A DNA stretch of 64,000 bases from Eubacterium nodatum ATCC 33099 (GCA_000510425.1 AZKM01000008.1:151512-215511), one strand, 5' to 3'; counted from the first letter of the stretch, positions 9,359-19,265 are shown. Made by a program: numbers and translations. The notes: generated by a model from the sequence alone, not told the origin.

Positions 9359-10648
9359 ATGATCAAAGCAATCGTTGGAGTCAACTGGGGCGATGAAGGA
9401 AAAGGAAAAATTACAGATACCCTTGCAGGCGAAGCGGATATAGTCGTTCGTTTCCAAGGGGGAAGCAATGCGGGACACACCATAAAAAACGAATACGGTA
9501 AATTCCCTTTGCATATGCTTCCATCAGGAGTTTTCTATCAGCACACAACCTGTGTTTTGGGAAACGGCGTTGCCCTTAATATCCCGAAGTTGATTGAAGA
9601 AATTGACGGAATCGTAAGCAAGGGAGTTCCCACTCCTAACATTATGGTTTCCGACAGAGCACACATAGTTATGCCCTACCATATTTTACTCGATGCATAT
9701 GAAGAGGAAAGACTTGCAGGAAAATCCTTCGGTTCAACTAAATCCGGAATTGCACCCTGTTATTCCGACAAATATGCAAAGATAGGGTTTCAGGTTAATG
9801 AACTTTTCATGCCGGAAAAAGAACTTAGAGAACGCATAGAAAATGTCTGTACAATTAAAAACACACTCATAAAACACCTTTATCAAAAACCTGAGCTTGA
9901 TGCAGATGAGCTTTTTCAGACAATGATGGAATACAAGGAAATGATCAAACCTTATGCAGGAAATACTTCAGCGTTTCTGTACAATGCGCTTTCAGAAGGT
10001 AAAAACATTCTTTTAGAGGGACAGTTGGGCTCAATGAAAGATATAGACCACGGTATATATCCAATGGTTACTTCCTCTAACACCATAGCCGGCGGTGGTT
10101 CTGCCGGAGCCGGAGTTCCTCCTTATGCCGTAAAAGAAGTTATTGCAGTAACTAAGGCTTATTCATCGTCAGTAGGTGCCGGAGCTTTCGTAAGTGAAAT
10201 TTTCGGGGAAGAAGCTGAAGAGCTTAGAAAACGCGGTGGCGACGGCGGCGAATACGGTGCTACAACAGGTCGCCCAAGAAGAGTCGGCTGGTATGACTGC
10301 GTGGCATCTCGTTACGGCTGCAGAGTCCAAGGTGCTACGCAGGTAGCACTGACTGTTGTGGATCCACTAGGATACTTAGATGAAATTCCTATTTGTATAG
10401 GCTATGATGTGGGTGGTGAAATCCATGAAGATTTCCCTAACACCACCTATCTATATAAAGCAAAACCAATTTATAAAAAGATGAAAGGCTGGAAATCAGA
10501 CGTCACCGGCATTAGAGAATGGGATAAGCTCCCAAAGGAATGTCAGGAATATGTAAACGAAATTGAGCGCCGGCTTGGGGTTCCAATCACTATGGTCTCT
10601 AACGGCCCTGCACGAGAAGACATTATTCCGCGTACCCCGTTGATTTAG
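9359..10648 (+). CDS. purA: Adenylosuccinate synthetase
   Basis: A 429-residue enzyme that joins IMP and aspartate using GTP to make adenylosuccinate, the first step from IMP to AMP. The N-terminal nucleotide loop GVNWGDEGKGKITD holds the catalytic Asp and Lys. GSNAGHT, the IMP loop around STKSGIAP and the GATTGRPRRVGWYD aspartate/GTP region follow in the expected order. Length is normal. The ATG has AGGAGGAG at good spacing. It sits 11 bases after purB and 23 bases before alr. Confidence 0.97.
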   Translation: MIKAIVGVNWGDEGKGKITDTLAGEADIVVRFQGGSNAGHTIKNEYGKFPLHMLPSGVFYQHTTCVLGNGVALNIPKLIEEIDGIVSKGVPTPNIMVSDRAHIVMPYHILLDAYEEERLAGKSFGSTKSGIAPCYSDKYAKIGFQVNELFMPEKELRERIENVCTIKNTLIKHLYQKPELDADELFQTMMEYKEMIKPYAGNTSAFLYNALSEGKNILLEGQLGSMKDIDHGIYPMVTSSNTIAGGGSAGAGVPPYAVKEVIAVTKAYSSSVGAGAFVSEIFGEEAEELRKRGGDGGEYGATTGRPRRVGWYDCVASRYGCRVQGATQVALTVVDPLGYLDEIPICIGYDVGGEIHEDFPNTTYLYKAKPIYKKMKGWKSDVTGIREWDKLPKECQEYVNEIERRLGVPITMVSNGPAREDIIPRTPLI

Positions 10649-10671
10649 TTGTTAAAAAAGGAAGGTAAATT

Positions 10672-11811
10672 ATGTACAAAGAAGCACTTAGAGCCGCTTG
10701 GGCAGAAATCAATTTAAAAAACTTTGATTACAATGTTAAACAAATTAGAGCAAAAATGGGTAACGACAGGGAATTCATCGGCGTTATCAAAGCAGATGCT
10801 TACGGACACGGTGCAGTTCAATGTGCACAGATTCTAAGAGAAAACGGAGTAAAAACATTTGCTGTTGCAACTCTTCAGGAAGCCATAATTCTCAGAAATT
10901 CAGGGGCTACAGAAAGGATTATCTGCCTTGGTATAACTCCTGATATTTATGTTGATACCCTTATCGACTATGATCTGATACCTGTGGTTTGCGATTCATT
11001 AAACGCAAAGGCAATAAGCGAAGCTGCCGCTGCAAAGGGCAAATTTATCGACTGCTTAATCGCAATAGATACAGGTATGGGGCGAATCGGGTATCTTGCC
11101 GATGACCTGAACTTTGCAATTGAAGACATCAAACGCATTTCCGTTTTACCGAATGTGAGAATTCTCGGTCTCTTCTCCCATCTTGCAACTGCAGACACCT
11201 ACGATAAATCCTTCTCACACGAACAGGAAATGAAATACAAAAGGTTCTATGAAACGGTTACCGCTGCAGGTATTCCACTTCCATTCAGAACTTTAGCAAA
11301 TAGTGCCGCAATAATGGAGCTTCCCACAATGCTGTTTGACGGATGTCGCCCCGGAATCATTCTTTACGGACAATATCCTTCACAAGAGGTTGACAGGAAT
11401 AAGCTGGACATCAAACCTGTGATGCAGATTAAGGCGAATATCATTCATCTAAAATTCGTACCCGTCGGTTTCTCCTGTGGCTATGGCAGAAAATTCATTG
11501 CAGAAAGACCCTCAACCATCGCAACGATAGGTCTTGGTTACGCTGACGGCTATCCTCGTCCATTCTCCGCAAACGCCAAGGTTATCGTCAACGGAAGGGT
11601 TTGCCCTGTTGCAGGAAATATCTGCATGGATCAGTTTATGGTTGATGTTACAGATGTTCCCGGCGTAAAAGTTTATGATGAAGTTATTGTCATGGGAACA
11701 GATGGTGTAAATACAATAACGGCAGATGATATTGCAGTTGCAACCGGAACTATTAACTACGAAATCACATGTGCTTTTGGTCAAAGACTTCCAAAGGTCT
11801 TCATAAAATAG
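10672..11811 (+). CDS. alr: Alanine racemase
   Basis: A 379-residue PLP fold-III racemase that makes D-alanine for peptidoglycan. The PLP lysine is Lys40 in IKADAYGHGA. The partner tyrosine and substrate-contact segments are seen in LGYADGYPRPF and GNICMDQFMVDVTD. Length is typical. It is the last gene of the purB-purA-alr unit and ends at a strong terminator. D-alanine would also feed a Dlt-type pathway, but the Dlt-like operon in this window carries a decarboxylase and need not use D-alanine. Confidence 0.95.
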   Translation: MYKEALRAAWAEINLKNFDYNVKQIRAKMGNDREFIGVIKADAYGHGAVQCAQILRENGVKTFAVATLQEAIILRNSGATERIICLGITPDIYVDTLIDYDLIPVVCDSLNAKAISEAAAAKGKFIDCLIAIDTGMGRIGYLADDLNFAIEDIKRISVLPNVRILGLFSHLATADTYDKSFSHEQEMKYKRFYETVTAAGIPLPFRTLANSAAIMELPTMLFDGCRPGIILYGQYPSQEVDRNKLDIKPVMQIKANIIHLKFVPVGFSCGYGRKFIAERPSTIATIGLGYADGYPRPFSANAKVIVNGRVCPVAGNICMDQFMVDVTDVPGVKVYDEVIVMGTDGVNTITADDIAVATGTINYEITCAFGQRLPKVFIK

Positions 11812-11883
11812 TAATTTCTAAAACAAACTAAAACTTCGTTTTCTAAAAACGAAAAAGTTCACCTAAAAAGAAAATTTTTAAAG

Positions 11884-11917
11884 AAAAATCCCTTCATCTC
11901 AAGATGAAGGGATTTTT
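11884..11917 (+). terminator. Strong terminator of purB-purA-alr
   Basis: A perfect inverted repeat of 16 bases per arm (AAAAATCCCTTCATCT and its complement) around a two-base loop, ending in T5. A weaker A/T-rich hairpin lies just before it. Between here and 12114 there is no convincing gene. Confidence 0.92.
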
Positions 11918-12113
11918 CTGAAAGTGTGTGTATTCAATAAAAGAAGGAAAGTTGGTATATTCAATACCAAACTCTTTTACAAACTCAGTATAATATATTT
12001 ATGTGATGGTTGTGTGAAGAAAACGATATATATTCAAAAAACATTGTCAATACATAAAACTTATCAGATTCTTTATACGACTCATACAATAGAACTTTTC
12101 TCATGGAAACAAT

Positions 12114-12536
12114 TTATTTCATGTATATCCATTCTATGGAATCCCCATCGTGCAATCTTTTAGAATCGGGTGTTCCCTGTATTAACTTACCGTTGACTTT
12201 AAACTGCCATGTCGCCTTTTTATTGTATTTAGGGTCGTTATTCGCAATTTTATTGATGGAAGTTATAGTATTGCTGGTTGTATCTACCAAAAGGGGAATC
12301 TCAGACATACTTGCATAAAGCTCGGTTGCTTCCAGTACATTGGATTTCTTTTCTACCTTAAATTTAAAATTTTCCATATCAGGGGTCTTTGCTTTTTTAG
12401 GATAGTCTATGGAAATAAAAATTTCTATAGGATTTGTCACCTCAGGCTTTGATTTTTCTTTTCCACAACCTGTCAGTATTATTCCCCCCGAAAGGGAAAT
12501 TATTAAAATTATAGTTATACTTATCAATCTTTTCAT
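12114..12536 (-). CDS. DUF4430-type lipoprotein
   Basis: A 140-residue exported lipoprotein. The N-terminus is a type II signal peptide with lipobox LTGC. The C-terminal part (WQFKVNGKLIQGT, then LHDGDSIEWIY) matches the DUF4430 fold related to the C-terminal domain of cobalamin carriers, a small beta domain found on many Firmicute surface proteins. I use ATG 12536 (MKRLISI), which has AGAGG upstream; an upstream in-frame start would destroy the signal peptide. Ligand unknown. Confidence 0.8.
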   Translation of the reverse strand: MKRLISITIILIISLSGGIILTGCGKEKSKPEVTNPIEIFISIDYPKKAKTPDMENFKFKVEKKSNVLEATELYASMSEIPLLVDTTSNTITSINKIANNDPKYNKKATWQFKVNGKLIQGTPDSKRLHDGDSIEWIYMK

Positions 12537-12634
12537 CTCTTTACCTCTTAAGTTTATTTTTTGTAATATGATAAAACCGTTCACACAAAGCAGGCATTGT
12601 CATTTTCCGCAAAGCAGATATTATCATTCGGTTT

Positions 12635-13339
12635 TTAAAATGTCTGGTTCATCAACAGATTAAACAGCTCATTCTCTCCTTCTTCGTCCATATCGTAAAT
12701 AGTTTTTCCTTCTTTTATAATTCTGATGCAGTGCATATTTGCAAAGAACTTCATGCTGTACTGAAAAGGATTTTTTTCAAAAACAGAAAAATCTGCAACA
12801 GCACCTACTGTTATTTTACGCTGTATTCCCATAACATCTGTTGTAAGACTTCGTATGGCTTCGGGAACGCTTTCAAATCTGTCATAAAAATTTGAAAAAG
12901 GTTCACAGAAACCGGAAGTGCAAGGTTCCAACTCGTTAAGCAATGTATTCTCGGTTCTTTCGGCAATTACCGTAAGAAATTCATTGCCCGCTTCTTGAAC
13001 TTTTTCAAAGACAGATACCGGTAATAAAAGTGACGTTATCCCTTTATCCTTCAACACTTCAACACTGTCATCCAGCCAATCATCCTGAAAACATTCGTAT
13101 CCTTTATTTTCAACAGCATTAAAAAATTCTGCAAAATAAGAATGACTTTCAAAATCAAGAAAGCCGGGAAGGACATATGCACCGTTGAGATTTATATTTT
13201 CCATGTTGTCGTTAACCTTTTGAAAGGGATTTATCGTTCCAATCCAAGTAATAATACCGTCTTCGATTTCTAAGGCATTCCCTTGGCTGTATTCTTCTCC
13301 GGTCATCAGTAAATTTGCATTATAAAATAATGTACTCAT
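12635..13339 (-). CDS. Degenerate, shortened amidohydrolase-like protein
   Basis: About 234 residues that keep both ends of an amidohydrolase but not the middle. The N-terminal part has the usual beta sandwich and an IEDGIITWIG turn. The strand that should carry the HxH metal pair reads LPGFLDFESHSY, so the first histidine is lost. The C-terminal part (GIQRKITVGAVADFSVFEKN) matches the normal closing segment. Family members are 380-500 residues, so most of the metal-binding barrel is missing and catalysis is doubtful. The frame is intact with GAGG ahead of ATG 13339. It starts 12 bases after the EcsC gene. It could be a decayed paralogue or a protein with a new role. Confidence 0.6.
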   Translation of the reverse strand: MSTLFYNANLLMTGEEYSQGNALEIEDGIITWIGTINPFQKVNDNMENINLNGAYVLPGFLDFESHSYFAEFFNAVENKGYECFQDDWLDDSVEVLKDKGITSLLLPVSVFEKVQEAGNEFLTVIAERTENTLLNELEPCTSGFCEPFSNFYDRFESVPEAIRSLTTDVMGIQRKITVGAVADFSVFEKNPFQYSMKFFANMHCIRIIKEGKTIYDMDEEGENELFNLLMNQTF

Positions 13340-13351
13340 CATATTCCTCAA

Positions 13352-14131
13352 TTAAGTCGCATGTTCTGTAAGAAAGCGGCGATGATATTTGATTTCAGCG
13401 TATTTTAGAATTTTTTTCATATATATTGCATCGTATGCCCCACCCACAGCACCTACAATAGGTATTGTCTGTAAAAACTTAGTGTAAAGAAGTTCGGAGG
13501 AAATCGCTTCCGAAGAGATTGCAATTTGTTCCTCCTGCTGATAATGCTCGGGTATTTGCAAACCCTTTTCAATAAACTCATTTAAGAAATTATTGCCTTC
13601 ATCCAGTCTTTTTCCGTGTGATAGAGAAGTTTCTATGATTTTAAGTATAAAAAATTTCTCTTCAGGGCTGTCGTAGTCATAACCGAAGTTCAGTGCCACC
13701 TGGTATATTCCCTTTAACATAGAGCCCGTAAATATCACAATATCAGGAATACCTATTCCCGCAAGACCCATTCCTATTCCTGCACTGCCTGAAAAAAGCA
13801 AGTTGGCATTTCCGCTGCTGCTGGCATTTTTTGAAAAACGCTTAAGGGAACTGTAGTCATTCTTAATTTCAGCAGTTTCTTTGTAATCCTCAAATCTCTC
13901 TCGGATACTTTCTTTATCGTATGTTTTTTCAATTATACCGGTTCCTTTGTTGAATATAAGTTCAAAGGCTTTGGCAAAGCCTTTATTGAGCTTATCCTGC
14001 ATAGAAGCAGGTACTTTTGACTCCAAAAACCCCGTTAATCTGGACGGTTTTTGAAACCTTCCCTTCTGTAAAAATGCGTATTCTCTCCGCTGCATTCTAT
14101 TCCATTCTTTTTGCCATGGTGTTGATAGCAT
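13352..14131 (-). CDS. EcsC family protein
   Basis: A 259-residue protein of the EcsC family. Typical features are the glycine-rich amphipathic segment (SGSAGIGMGLAGIGIPDI) in the centre, the following GYDYDSPEEKFFILKII motif, and a second hydrophobic stretch near the end (LQTIPIVGAVGGAYDAIYM). The biochemical role of the family is unsettled; the namesake is linked to an ABC transporter in Bacillus, but no transporter is beside it here. ATG 14131 is preceded by GGAAGGAGG, which excludes the longer frame. It is followed by the degenerate amidohydrolase gene. Confidence 0.8.
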   Translation of the reverse strand: MLSTPWQKEWNRMQRREYAFLQKGRFQKPSRLTGFLESKVPASMQDKLNKGFAKAFELIFNKGTGIIEKTYDKESIRERFEDYKETAEIKNDYSSLKRFSKNASSSGNANLLFSGSAGIGMGLAGIGIPDIVIFTGSMLKGIYQVALNFGYDYDSPEEKFFILKIIETSLSHGKRLDEGNNFLNEFIEKGLQIPEHYQQEEQIAISSEAISSELLYTKFLQTIPIVGAVGGAYDAIYMKKILKYAEIKYHRRFLTEHAT

Positions 14132-14182
14132 ATCAGCCTCCTTCCAGTAGTATAGCACGAAAATTCTTCCTTTTGAACACTA

Positions 14183-14219
14183 AAAAAGGATACACACCTA
14201 TTTCGGTCAGTATCCTTTT
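14183..14219 (-). terminator. Terminator at the end of the hut operon
   Basis: Read on the minus strand, AAAGGATAC pairs with GTATCCTTT around a long loop and runs into T6. It lies 60-95 bases past ftcD and separates the hut unit from the EcsC gene. Confidence 0.75.
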
Positions 14220-14278
14220 AATTATCAAATCAATGTTAAAGCCACAGCTCTCAACATTTGCCATAAAGCCTGAATTGA

Positions 14279-15187
14279 CTATAAAATATGGTTCTCCAAA
14301 ATCTGTGTTTTGAAGTCAAAGTCATTAGTCTGCATATAGTACTGTGCGCAGTCTACAAGGGCTTTCATTGGGCAAAGACCTATAATTTCCGTTTTTGTCA
14401 CATGAACTCCGTATCTTGCCGCTTCAAACTTAACGGTTTCAACTACTCTATATAAAGGAGTCTGTTCATAGTTAGTCATATTGCAGGAAACCTGAGCATA
14501 TTTCTTTCCTGTATCTTCCTCAATGATTTCAAAGCCCATTGACTTGACACATTTAAAGCCCCCATCCTTTTCACGAATAATTTTTGCGATATTCTTTGCT
14601 ACTTCAACATCCTCTGTGTCTAAATCAAGATTGAATGCCACTAGAGGGGGTCTTGCACCCACTGCCATAACTCCTGCCGTCGGATGGATTTTCCTTCCGC
14701 CAAAATCCGGTTCCCAGATTTCTTCCTTAACCTTCTCAGCCATGCCTTCAAACTGACCTTTGCGAATCTTAACCAGATTCTGTCTCTCAGGTCGTGTTGC
14801 AGAACTTTCATAGAGGAAAACCGGAACGCCGGCTTCTTCTGAGATTCTGTTTCCCACAACCTTTGACAGCTCAACGCAATCTTCCGTTGTACAGTCCTTA
14901 ATAGGAAGGAAAGGCATTACATCAACTGCCCCCATTCTCGGATGTTCGCCCTCATGTTTTGTAAGATCAATAAGCTCAGCCGCTTTCTTAACAAGCTTAA
15001 CACTGGCCTCCTCAACTGATTTTGCATCTCCGATATATGTGATAACTGTACGGTTGTGACTTTCGTCTGAAGAATAGTCAAGCAGCGTACAGCCTGCCGT
15101 GTTTCTAATCTCATCAATACAAGCCTCAATAACTTCAGGTCTTCTTCCTTCGCTGATATTTGGAATACTTTCAATAATTTGTGCCAT
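14279..15187 (-). CDS. ftcD: Glutamate formimidoyltransferase
   Basis: A 302-residue enzyme that moves the formimino group of N-formimino-L-glutamate to tetrahydrofolate, giving glutamate. Both parts of the formiminotransferase domain are present: the N-terminal ESIPNISEGRR start with SHNRTVIT, and the GAVDVMPFLPI and HPTAGVMAVGARPPLVAFN segments. It lacks the fused cyclodeaminase domain of animal FTCD; that activity is encoded next door by fchA. The ATG has AGGAGG. A 149-base gap separates it from fchA. Confidence 0.94.
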   Translation of the reverse strand: MAQIIESIPNISEGRRPEVIEACIDEIRNTAGCTLLDYSSDESHNRTVITYIGDAKSVEEASVKLVKKAAELIDLTKHEGEHPRMGAVDVMPFLPIKDCTTEDCVELSKVVGNRISEEAGVPVFLYESSATRPERQNLVKIRKGQFEGMAEKVKEEIWEPDFGGRKIHPTAGVMAVGARPPLVAFNLDLDTEDVEVAKNIAKIIREKDGGFKCVKSMGFEIIEEDTGKKYAQVSCNMTNYEQTPLYRVVETVKFEAARYGVHVTKTEIIGLCPMKALVDCAQYYMQTNDFDFKTQILENHIL

Positions 15188-15336
15188 TTTTACCTCCTGT
15201 CATGAGTGACCTCCCATCAAAAGTCAAATTAGGAAACTTTAATCCGGTTATCATCTCATATTATCCAACTAAAACATATACTTATAATTTTTATTCCCAA
15301 AGGGTTATCATTCAAAAGTTCTCGTTTCATATATAT

Positions 15337-15963
15337 TTATAAAGATGCCAGAATCTCCTCAAAGCATTTCCTTGCAATTTCTTCCGCTTCTTCATACATC
15401 CTATGTCCTTCTTCTGCAAAAGCCTTCGCCTTTGCTTCATCTTTAACTCCCGGCAGGTTGATTTTAACATTGAGCCAAGCACCGTAGATGCAAGCCTTTA
15501 GCTGCAAAATTCCGACTCCAAGGTCACTTGCACAGTTCGGATTTGAATTGCCAACCAGACTTTCTGCAAGTTTAAGTCCTTCATATCCCAATTCCATGGT
15601 TCTGAAAGGAACTTCCGTTGCAACCAGTGTTCCCTCTGCGATAGCCTGTCTTCTGGCAGCCTTTTCTTCATCTGTAGATTTAGGCATTTTGAATGCTGCA
15701 GATATAAGGTTGAAGGCATCTGTATCCTTGTCAACAGCTGCTGTCAGTTCTTCATAAAGAGCAACTCCTCTTTTCTTTGCATTCAGACAAATATCCTCCA
15801 AATCCTTGTACTTTTCCTTACCCAAAGTAAGGTCGGCAACCATCATGAAAAGCCCGCAGCCCTGTGCCCCCGAAAGAGCACTAACTGAACCTCCGCCCGG
15901 TGCCGGAGCATCTGATTTCAGTACATCCAGAAATTCTGTAACTTTCATATCCACTAATTTCAT
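15337..15963 (-). CDS. fchA: Formimidoyltetrahydrofolate cyclodeaminase
   Basis: A 208-residue helical enzyme that releases ammonia from 5-formimino-tetrahydrofolate and closes the ring to 5,10-methenyl-THF. The hallmark SDAPAPGGGSVSALSG segment lies near residue 20, and the NPNCASDLGVG motif follows in the C-terminal half. I start at ATG 15963 (MKLVDMKV), which shares its first base with the stop of hutI (TAATG) and has AAAGGAAAG upstream. The one-base overlap indicates coupled translation. With ftcD it sends the histidine C1 unit into the folate pool. Confidence 0.93.
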   Translation of the reverse strand: MKLVDMKVTEFLDVLKSDAPAPGGGSVSALSGAQGCGLFMMVADLTLGKEKYKDLEDICLNAKKRGVALYEELTAAVDKDTDAFNLISAAFKMPKSTDEEKAARRQAIAEGTLVATEVPFRTMELGYEGLKLAESLVGNSNPNCASDLGVGILQLKACIYGAWLNVKINLPGVKDEAKAKAFAEEGHRMYEEAEEIARKCFEEILASL

Positions 15964-17198
15964 TATATAATCTTTCCTTTCTTTATAACCATTTTTGCCA
16001 TATTTGAGCCAAAGCGATAGCAAAGCATTTCCATATCCGGAGCATTCCAGATAACCATGTCCGCCTGCTTGCCGACTTCCAGACTGCCAACCCGCTCACC
16101 TATTCCTATGGCACAAGCCGGGTTAATTGTAACAGCCGTCAAAACTTCTTCAGGAAGCAATCTGTACTTAATACATGCCAAATTCATTACAAACTGCAAA
16201 TTCATGGAAGGGCAGGAACCCGGATTAAAATCACTGGCTGCAGCAACAGGAATCTCCATCTCAATCATTTTTCTTGCCGGGGCAAAATTTGCTCCTAAAT
16301 AAAATGATGTTGCAGGAAGACACATTGCCGTAGTTCCACCCTTTGCCATTGAATCCAATCCTTCTTTGTCAATTGAAATCAGGTGTTCTGCACTAACTGC
16401 ACCCATTTCTCCTGCCAATACGGAGCCTCCGATTGCTTCAATTTCGTCAGCATGAATTTTGAGACCAAAGCCAAGTTCTTTAGCACGCTCAAGGTATCTT
16501 TTGCTCTGTTCATAATTGAAAACCGAGTCTTCAGTAAAAATGTCAGCAAAATCCGCCAAATCATGTTCTTTTACATAAGGAAGTATTTTTTCGCAGATCA
16601 TGTCTATGAATTCGTTACCTTTGCCCTTATATTCTTCAGGAATTGCATGGGGACCCATGAAAGTCGCCACCACATCCATAGCGTGCTGTTCATCAAGGGT
16701 TTTAATAACATTCAGAATCTTAACTTCATTGTCAAAGTCAAGTCCATATCCACTTTTTGCCTCACAGGAAGTAACCCCGTATGCCATCATTTCGTCTAAG
16801 AACTTCTTCGTCTTAAAGATCAAATCCTGCTCTGAGGCTTCTCTTGTTTTCCTAACCGTATCAAGAATTCCTCCACCTGCTCTCAAAATATCTAAGTAGG
16901 TTGCCCCCTTAAGTTTCATAGGAATTTCATGCTGACGATACCCTCCGAAAACTAGATGAGTGTGACCGTCTACAAGTCCCGGTGTAACGAGAGCATAATT
17001 GGCATCAATTACTTCATCGGCATTTCCCGACCCCTTAGGAAGTTCCCCTTCAGATGTGATCTCTGCCACAACTCCGTCTTCAACGAAAATCGCTGCATTA
17101 TGCAGTTTCAGATTCTCTCCCTGCTGACTTCCCCTATGGCTGTAACTACCTGTCGGAGTCTGTAAGATTCCGATATTTTTAACTAAAAGTGTGCCCAT
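15963..17198 (-). CDS. hutI: Imidazolonepropionase
   Basis: A 411-residue amidohydrolase that opens 4-imidazolone-5-propionate to N-formimino-L-glutamate. The metal pair sits in LVDGHTHLVFGG, with HADEIEAIGG, AEHLISID and SDFNPGSCPSMN carrying later ligands and substrate contacts. The GERVGSLEVGKQADMVIW ending is typical. The ATG lies three bases past the hutU stop with a GGAG/AGG site inside the hutU end, so translation is probably coupled. Confidence 0.95.
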   Translation of the reverse strand: MGTLLVKNIGILQTPTGSYSHRGSQQGENLKLHNAAIFVEDGVVAEITSEGELPKGSGNADEVIDANYALVTPGLVDGHTHLVFGGYRQHEIPMKLKGATYLDILRAGGGILDTVRKTREASEQDLIFKTKKFLDEMMAYGVTSCEAKSGYGLDFDNEVKILNVIKTLDEQHAMDVVATFMGPHAIPEEYKGKGNEFIDMICEKILPYVKEHDLADFADIFTEDSVFNYEQSKRYLERAKELGFGLKIHADEIEAIGGSVLAGEMGAVSAEHLISIDKEGLDSMAKGGTTAMCLPATSFYLGANFAPARKMIEMEIPVAAASDFNPGSCPSMNLQFVMNLACIKYRLLPEEVLTAVTINPACAIGIGERVGSLEVGKQADMVIWNAPDMEMLCYRFGSNMAKMVIKKGKII

Positions 17199-17201
17199 AA
17201 C

Positions 17202-19226
17202 CTACTCCATAAATTTATCAACAACGCTATTTATCAGAGAATCTTCCGGAATATACGGAAGCGTAATATGTCCCTTTCCTTCATAGTTCTTGTTGTATTC
17301 TGCCGCAGTTGAAAGAGCATTTTCATTGCGAGCCCAGCTTCTTCTGGCTACGCCCCCCATTACATCCCACATAATAGCAGATTTAATAATTTCGTCTGTT
17401 CTTTCTGAACCATCGAGAAGCAGACCGAAGCCACCGTTTATCGCTTTTCCTATTCCTACACCACCGCCATTATGAAGAGCACAAAGTGACATTCCTCGAG
17501 CGGCGTTACCTGCATAACACTGAATTGCCATATCAGCCATTACATTTGAACCGTCCTTGATATTTGAGGTTTCTCTGAAAGGTGAATCTGTACCCGATAC
17601 ATCGTGATGATCACGACCCATCATAATAGGACCGCATTTTCCTTCCCTAACCAATTTATTGAAGGCAAGGGCAATATCCCTTCTTCCTTCTGCATCCTGA
17701 TAAAGAATTCTTGCCTGTGTTCCGACAACCATCTTATTTTTCTTTGCATCACGAATCCAAACCCAGTTATCTCGATCCTGAGCACGCCTTTCCGGATCAA
17801 TGGTATCCATTGCTGCTTTATCGGTAGCCTCAAGGTCTTCAGGCTTTCCTGACAGACAAACCCAGCGGAATGGACCGTATCCATAGTCAAATAGAACCGG
17901 ACCCATGATATCTTCAACATAAGAAGGCCAAATAAATCCATCCTTATCGTCAACACCGTTCTTTGAAATTTCTTTAATTCCGGAGTCGTACATAGCCTTC
18001 ATAAAGGAATTGCCGTAGTCAAAAAAGTAACTGCCTTTTTCAGCAAGTGCCTTAATTGCATCGTAATGTCTCTTGAGAGTCAAATCCACCTGTTTGCAGA
18101 ATTCGTCTCTGTCCTTTGCAAGAAGCTCCGTTCTTTCCTCAAAAGACATACCTACCGGACAGTATCCCCCGTTATAAACATTGTGACAGGATGTTTGGTC
18201 TGAAAGAAGATCGATGTGGAAATTCTCCTTAACGGCAGCTTCCAGCAAATCTACGATGTTACCATGATATGCTATGGAAATACTCTCCTTCTTTTCGAGT
18301 TTTTCTTTTGCAAGAGCAAATATTTCTGTGAGATCGTCCATGATTACATCTACCCATCCCTGATCGTGACGAGTTTTAATTCTTGAAAGATCGACTTCAG
18401 CAAAAATTCCAACTGCATTTGCAATATTTGCAGCTTTTGGCTGAGCACCACTCATTCCACCAAGACCTGATGAAACAAAGGTATGACCTGCAAGGTCGTC
18501 CTGCCGGGAAACACCGAGATATTTTCTTCCTGCATTCAATATTGTGTTAAAAGTTCCGTGAACGATTCCCTGAGGTCCGATATACATCCAGCCGCCGGCA
18601 GTCATCTGACCATAGTTTGCTACACCCATTTCTTCTGCAATTTCCCAGTCCTCCAGATTATCGTATTCACCTATCATCATTGCGTTTGTAATAATAACAC
18701 GAGGAGCATCAGGCTTAGATGGGAAAAGTCCCAGAGGATTCCCTGATTCAACGACTAAAGTCTGGTACTCTGTTAATTCTTCCAAGTATTTCATAATCAG
18801 TCTATATTGAAGCCAGTTTTGGCAAACAGAGCCTGTTTCTCCGTAAGTAACCAATTCATAAGGATAGAGGGCAACCTCAAAATCCAAGTTATTGTCAATC
18901 ATAACCTGGAAAGCTTTGCCTGCAAGACATTTACCCTTATACTCGCCGATTGGTTTTCCATAAAGCCTTCCTTCCGGCCTGTAACGATAGGCATAAACAC
19001 GACCATATGTCTTAAGCTCCTCCATGAATTCAGGAGCCAACTTCTCGTGAAGTTCTTCCGGAACATAGCGCAGTGCGTTTTTTAGAGCAATCTTTGTCTG
19101 AGCCTTGGTCAATCTAAAGCCTCTATCAGGTGCACGACGAATACCCTCTTCAAATTTTGGATATTCCGGATAAATTTCATCAAGCTTAATAGTCATTGCA
19201 CTTTTAATTTCATTGTTATTAAGCAT
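17202..19226 (-). CDS. hutU: Urocanate hydratase, long form
   Basis: A 674-residue urocanase that adds water to urocanate using tightly bound NAD+. The family core is clear: GGMSGAQPKAANIANAVG for NAD binding, DQTSCHNVYNGGYCPVG around the active-site cysteine, and the GPIMMGRDHHDVSGTDSPFR segment. Common bacterial urocanases are about 550 residues; this is the longer class of about 675. The ATG follows GGAGG-like bases. A 141-base gap with a perfect palindrome separates it from hutH. Confidence 0.95.
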   Translation of the reverse strand: MLNNNEIKSAMTIKLDEIYPEYPKFEEGIRRAPDRGFRLTKAQTKIALKNALRYVPEELHEKLAPEFMEELKTYGRVYAYRYRPEGRLYGKPIGEYKGKCLAGKAFQVMIDNNLDFEVALYPYELVTYGETGSVCQNWLQYRLIMKYLEELTEYQTLVVESGNPLGLFPSKPDAPRVIITNAMMIGEYDNLEDWEIAEEMGVANYGQMTAGGWMYIGPQGIVHGTFNTILNAGRKYLGVSRQDDLAGHTFVSSGLGGMSGAQPKAANIANAVGIFAEVDLSRIKTRHDQGWVDVIMDDLTEIFALAKEKLEKKESISIAYHGNIVDLLEAAVKENFHIDLLSDQTSCHNVYNGGYCPVGMSFEERTELLAKDRDEFCKQVDLTLKRHYDAIKALAEKGSYFFDYGNSFMKAMYDSGIKEISKNGVDDKDGFIWPSYVEDIMGPVLFDYGYGPFRWVCLSGKPEDLEATDKAAMDTIDPERRAQDRDNWVWIRDAKKNKMVVGTQARILYQDAEGRRDIALAFNKLVREGKCGPIMMGRDHHDVSGTDSPFRETSNIKDGSNVMADMAIQCYAGNAARGMSLCALHNGGGVGIGKAINGGFGLLLDGSERTDEIIKSAIMWDVMGGVARRSWARNENALSTAAEYNKNYEGKGHITLPYIPEDSLINSVVDKFME

Positions 19227-19265
19227 TCTTTACCTCCATTTCGCAAATATTACTTTCTTATATGT

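Noticed and set aside
11924..12163. Plus-strand 79-codon frame after the alr terminator
   Set aside because: No ribosome site, erratic composition, and it runs into the DUF4430 gene on the other strand.
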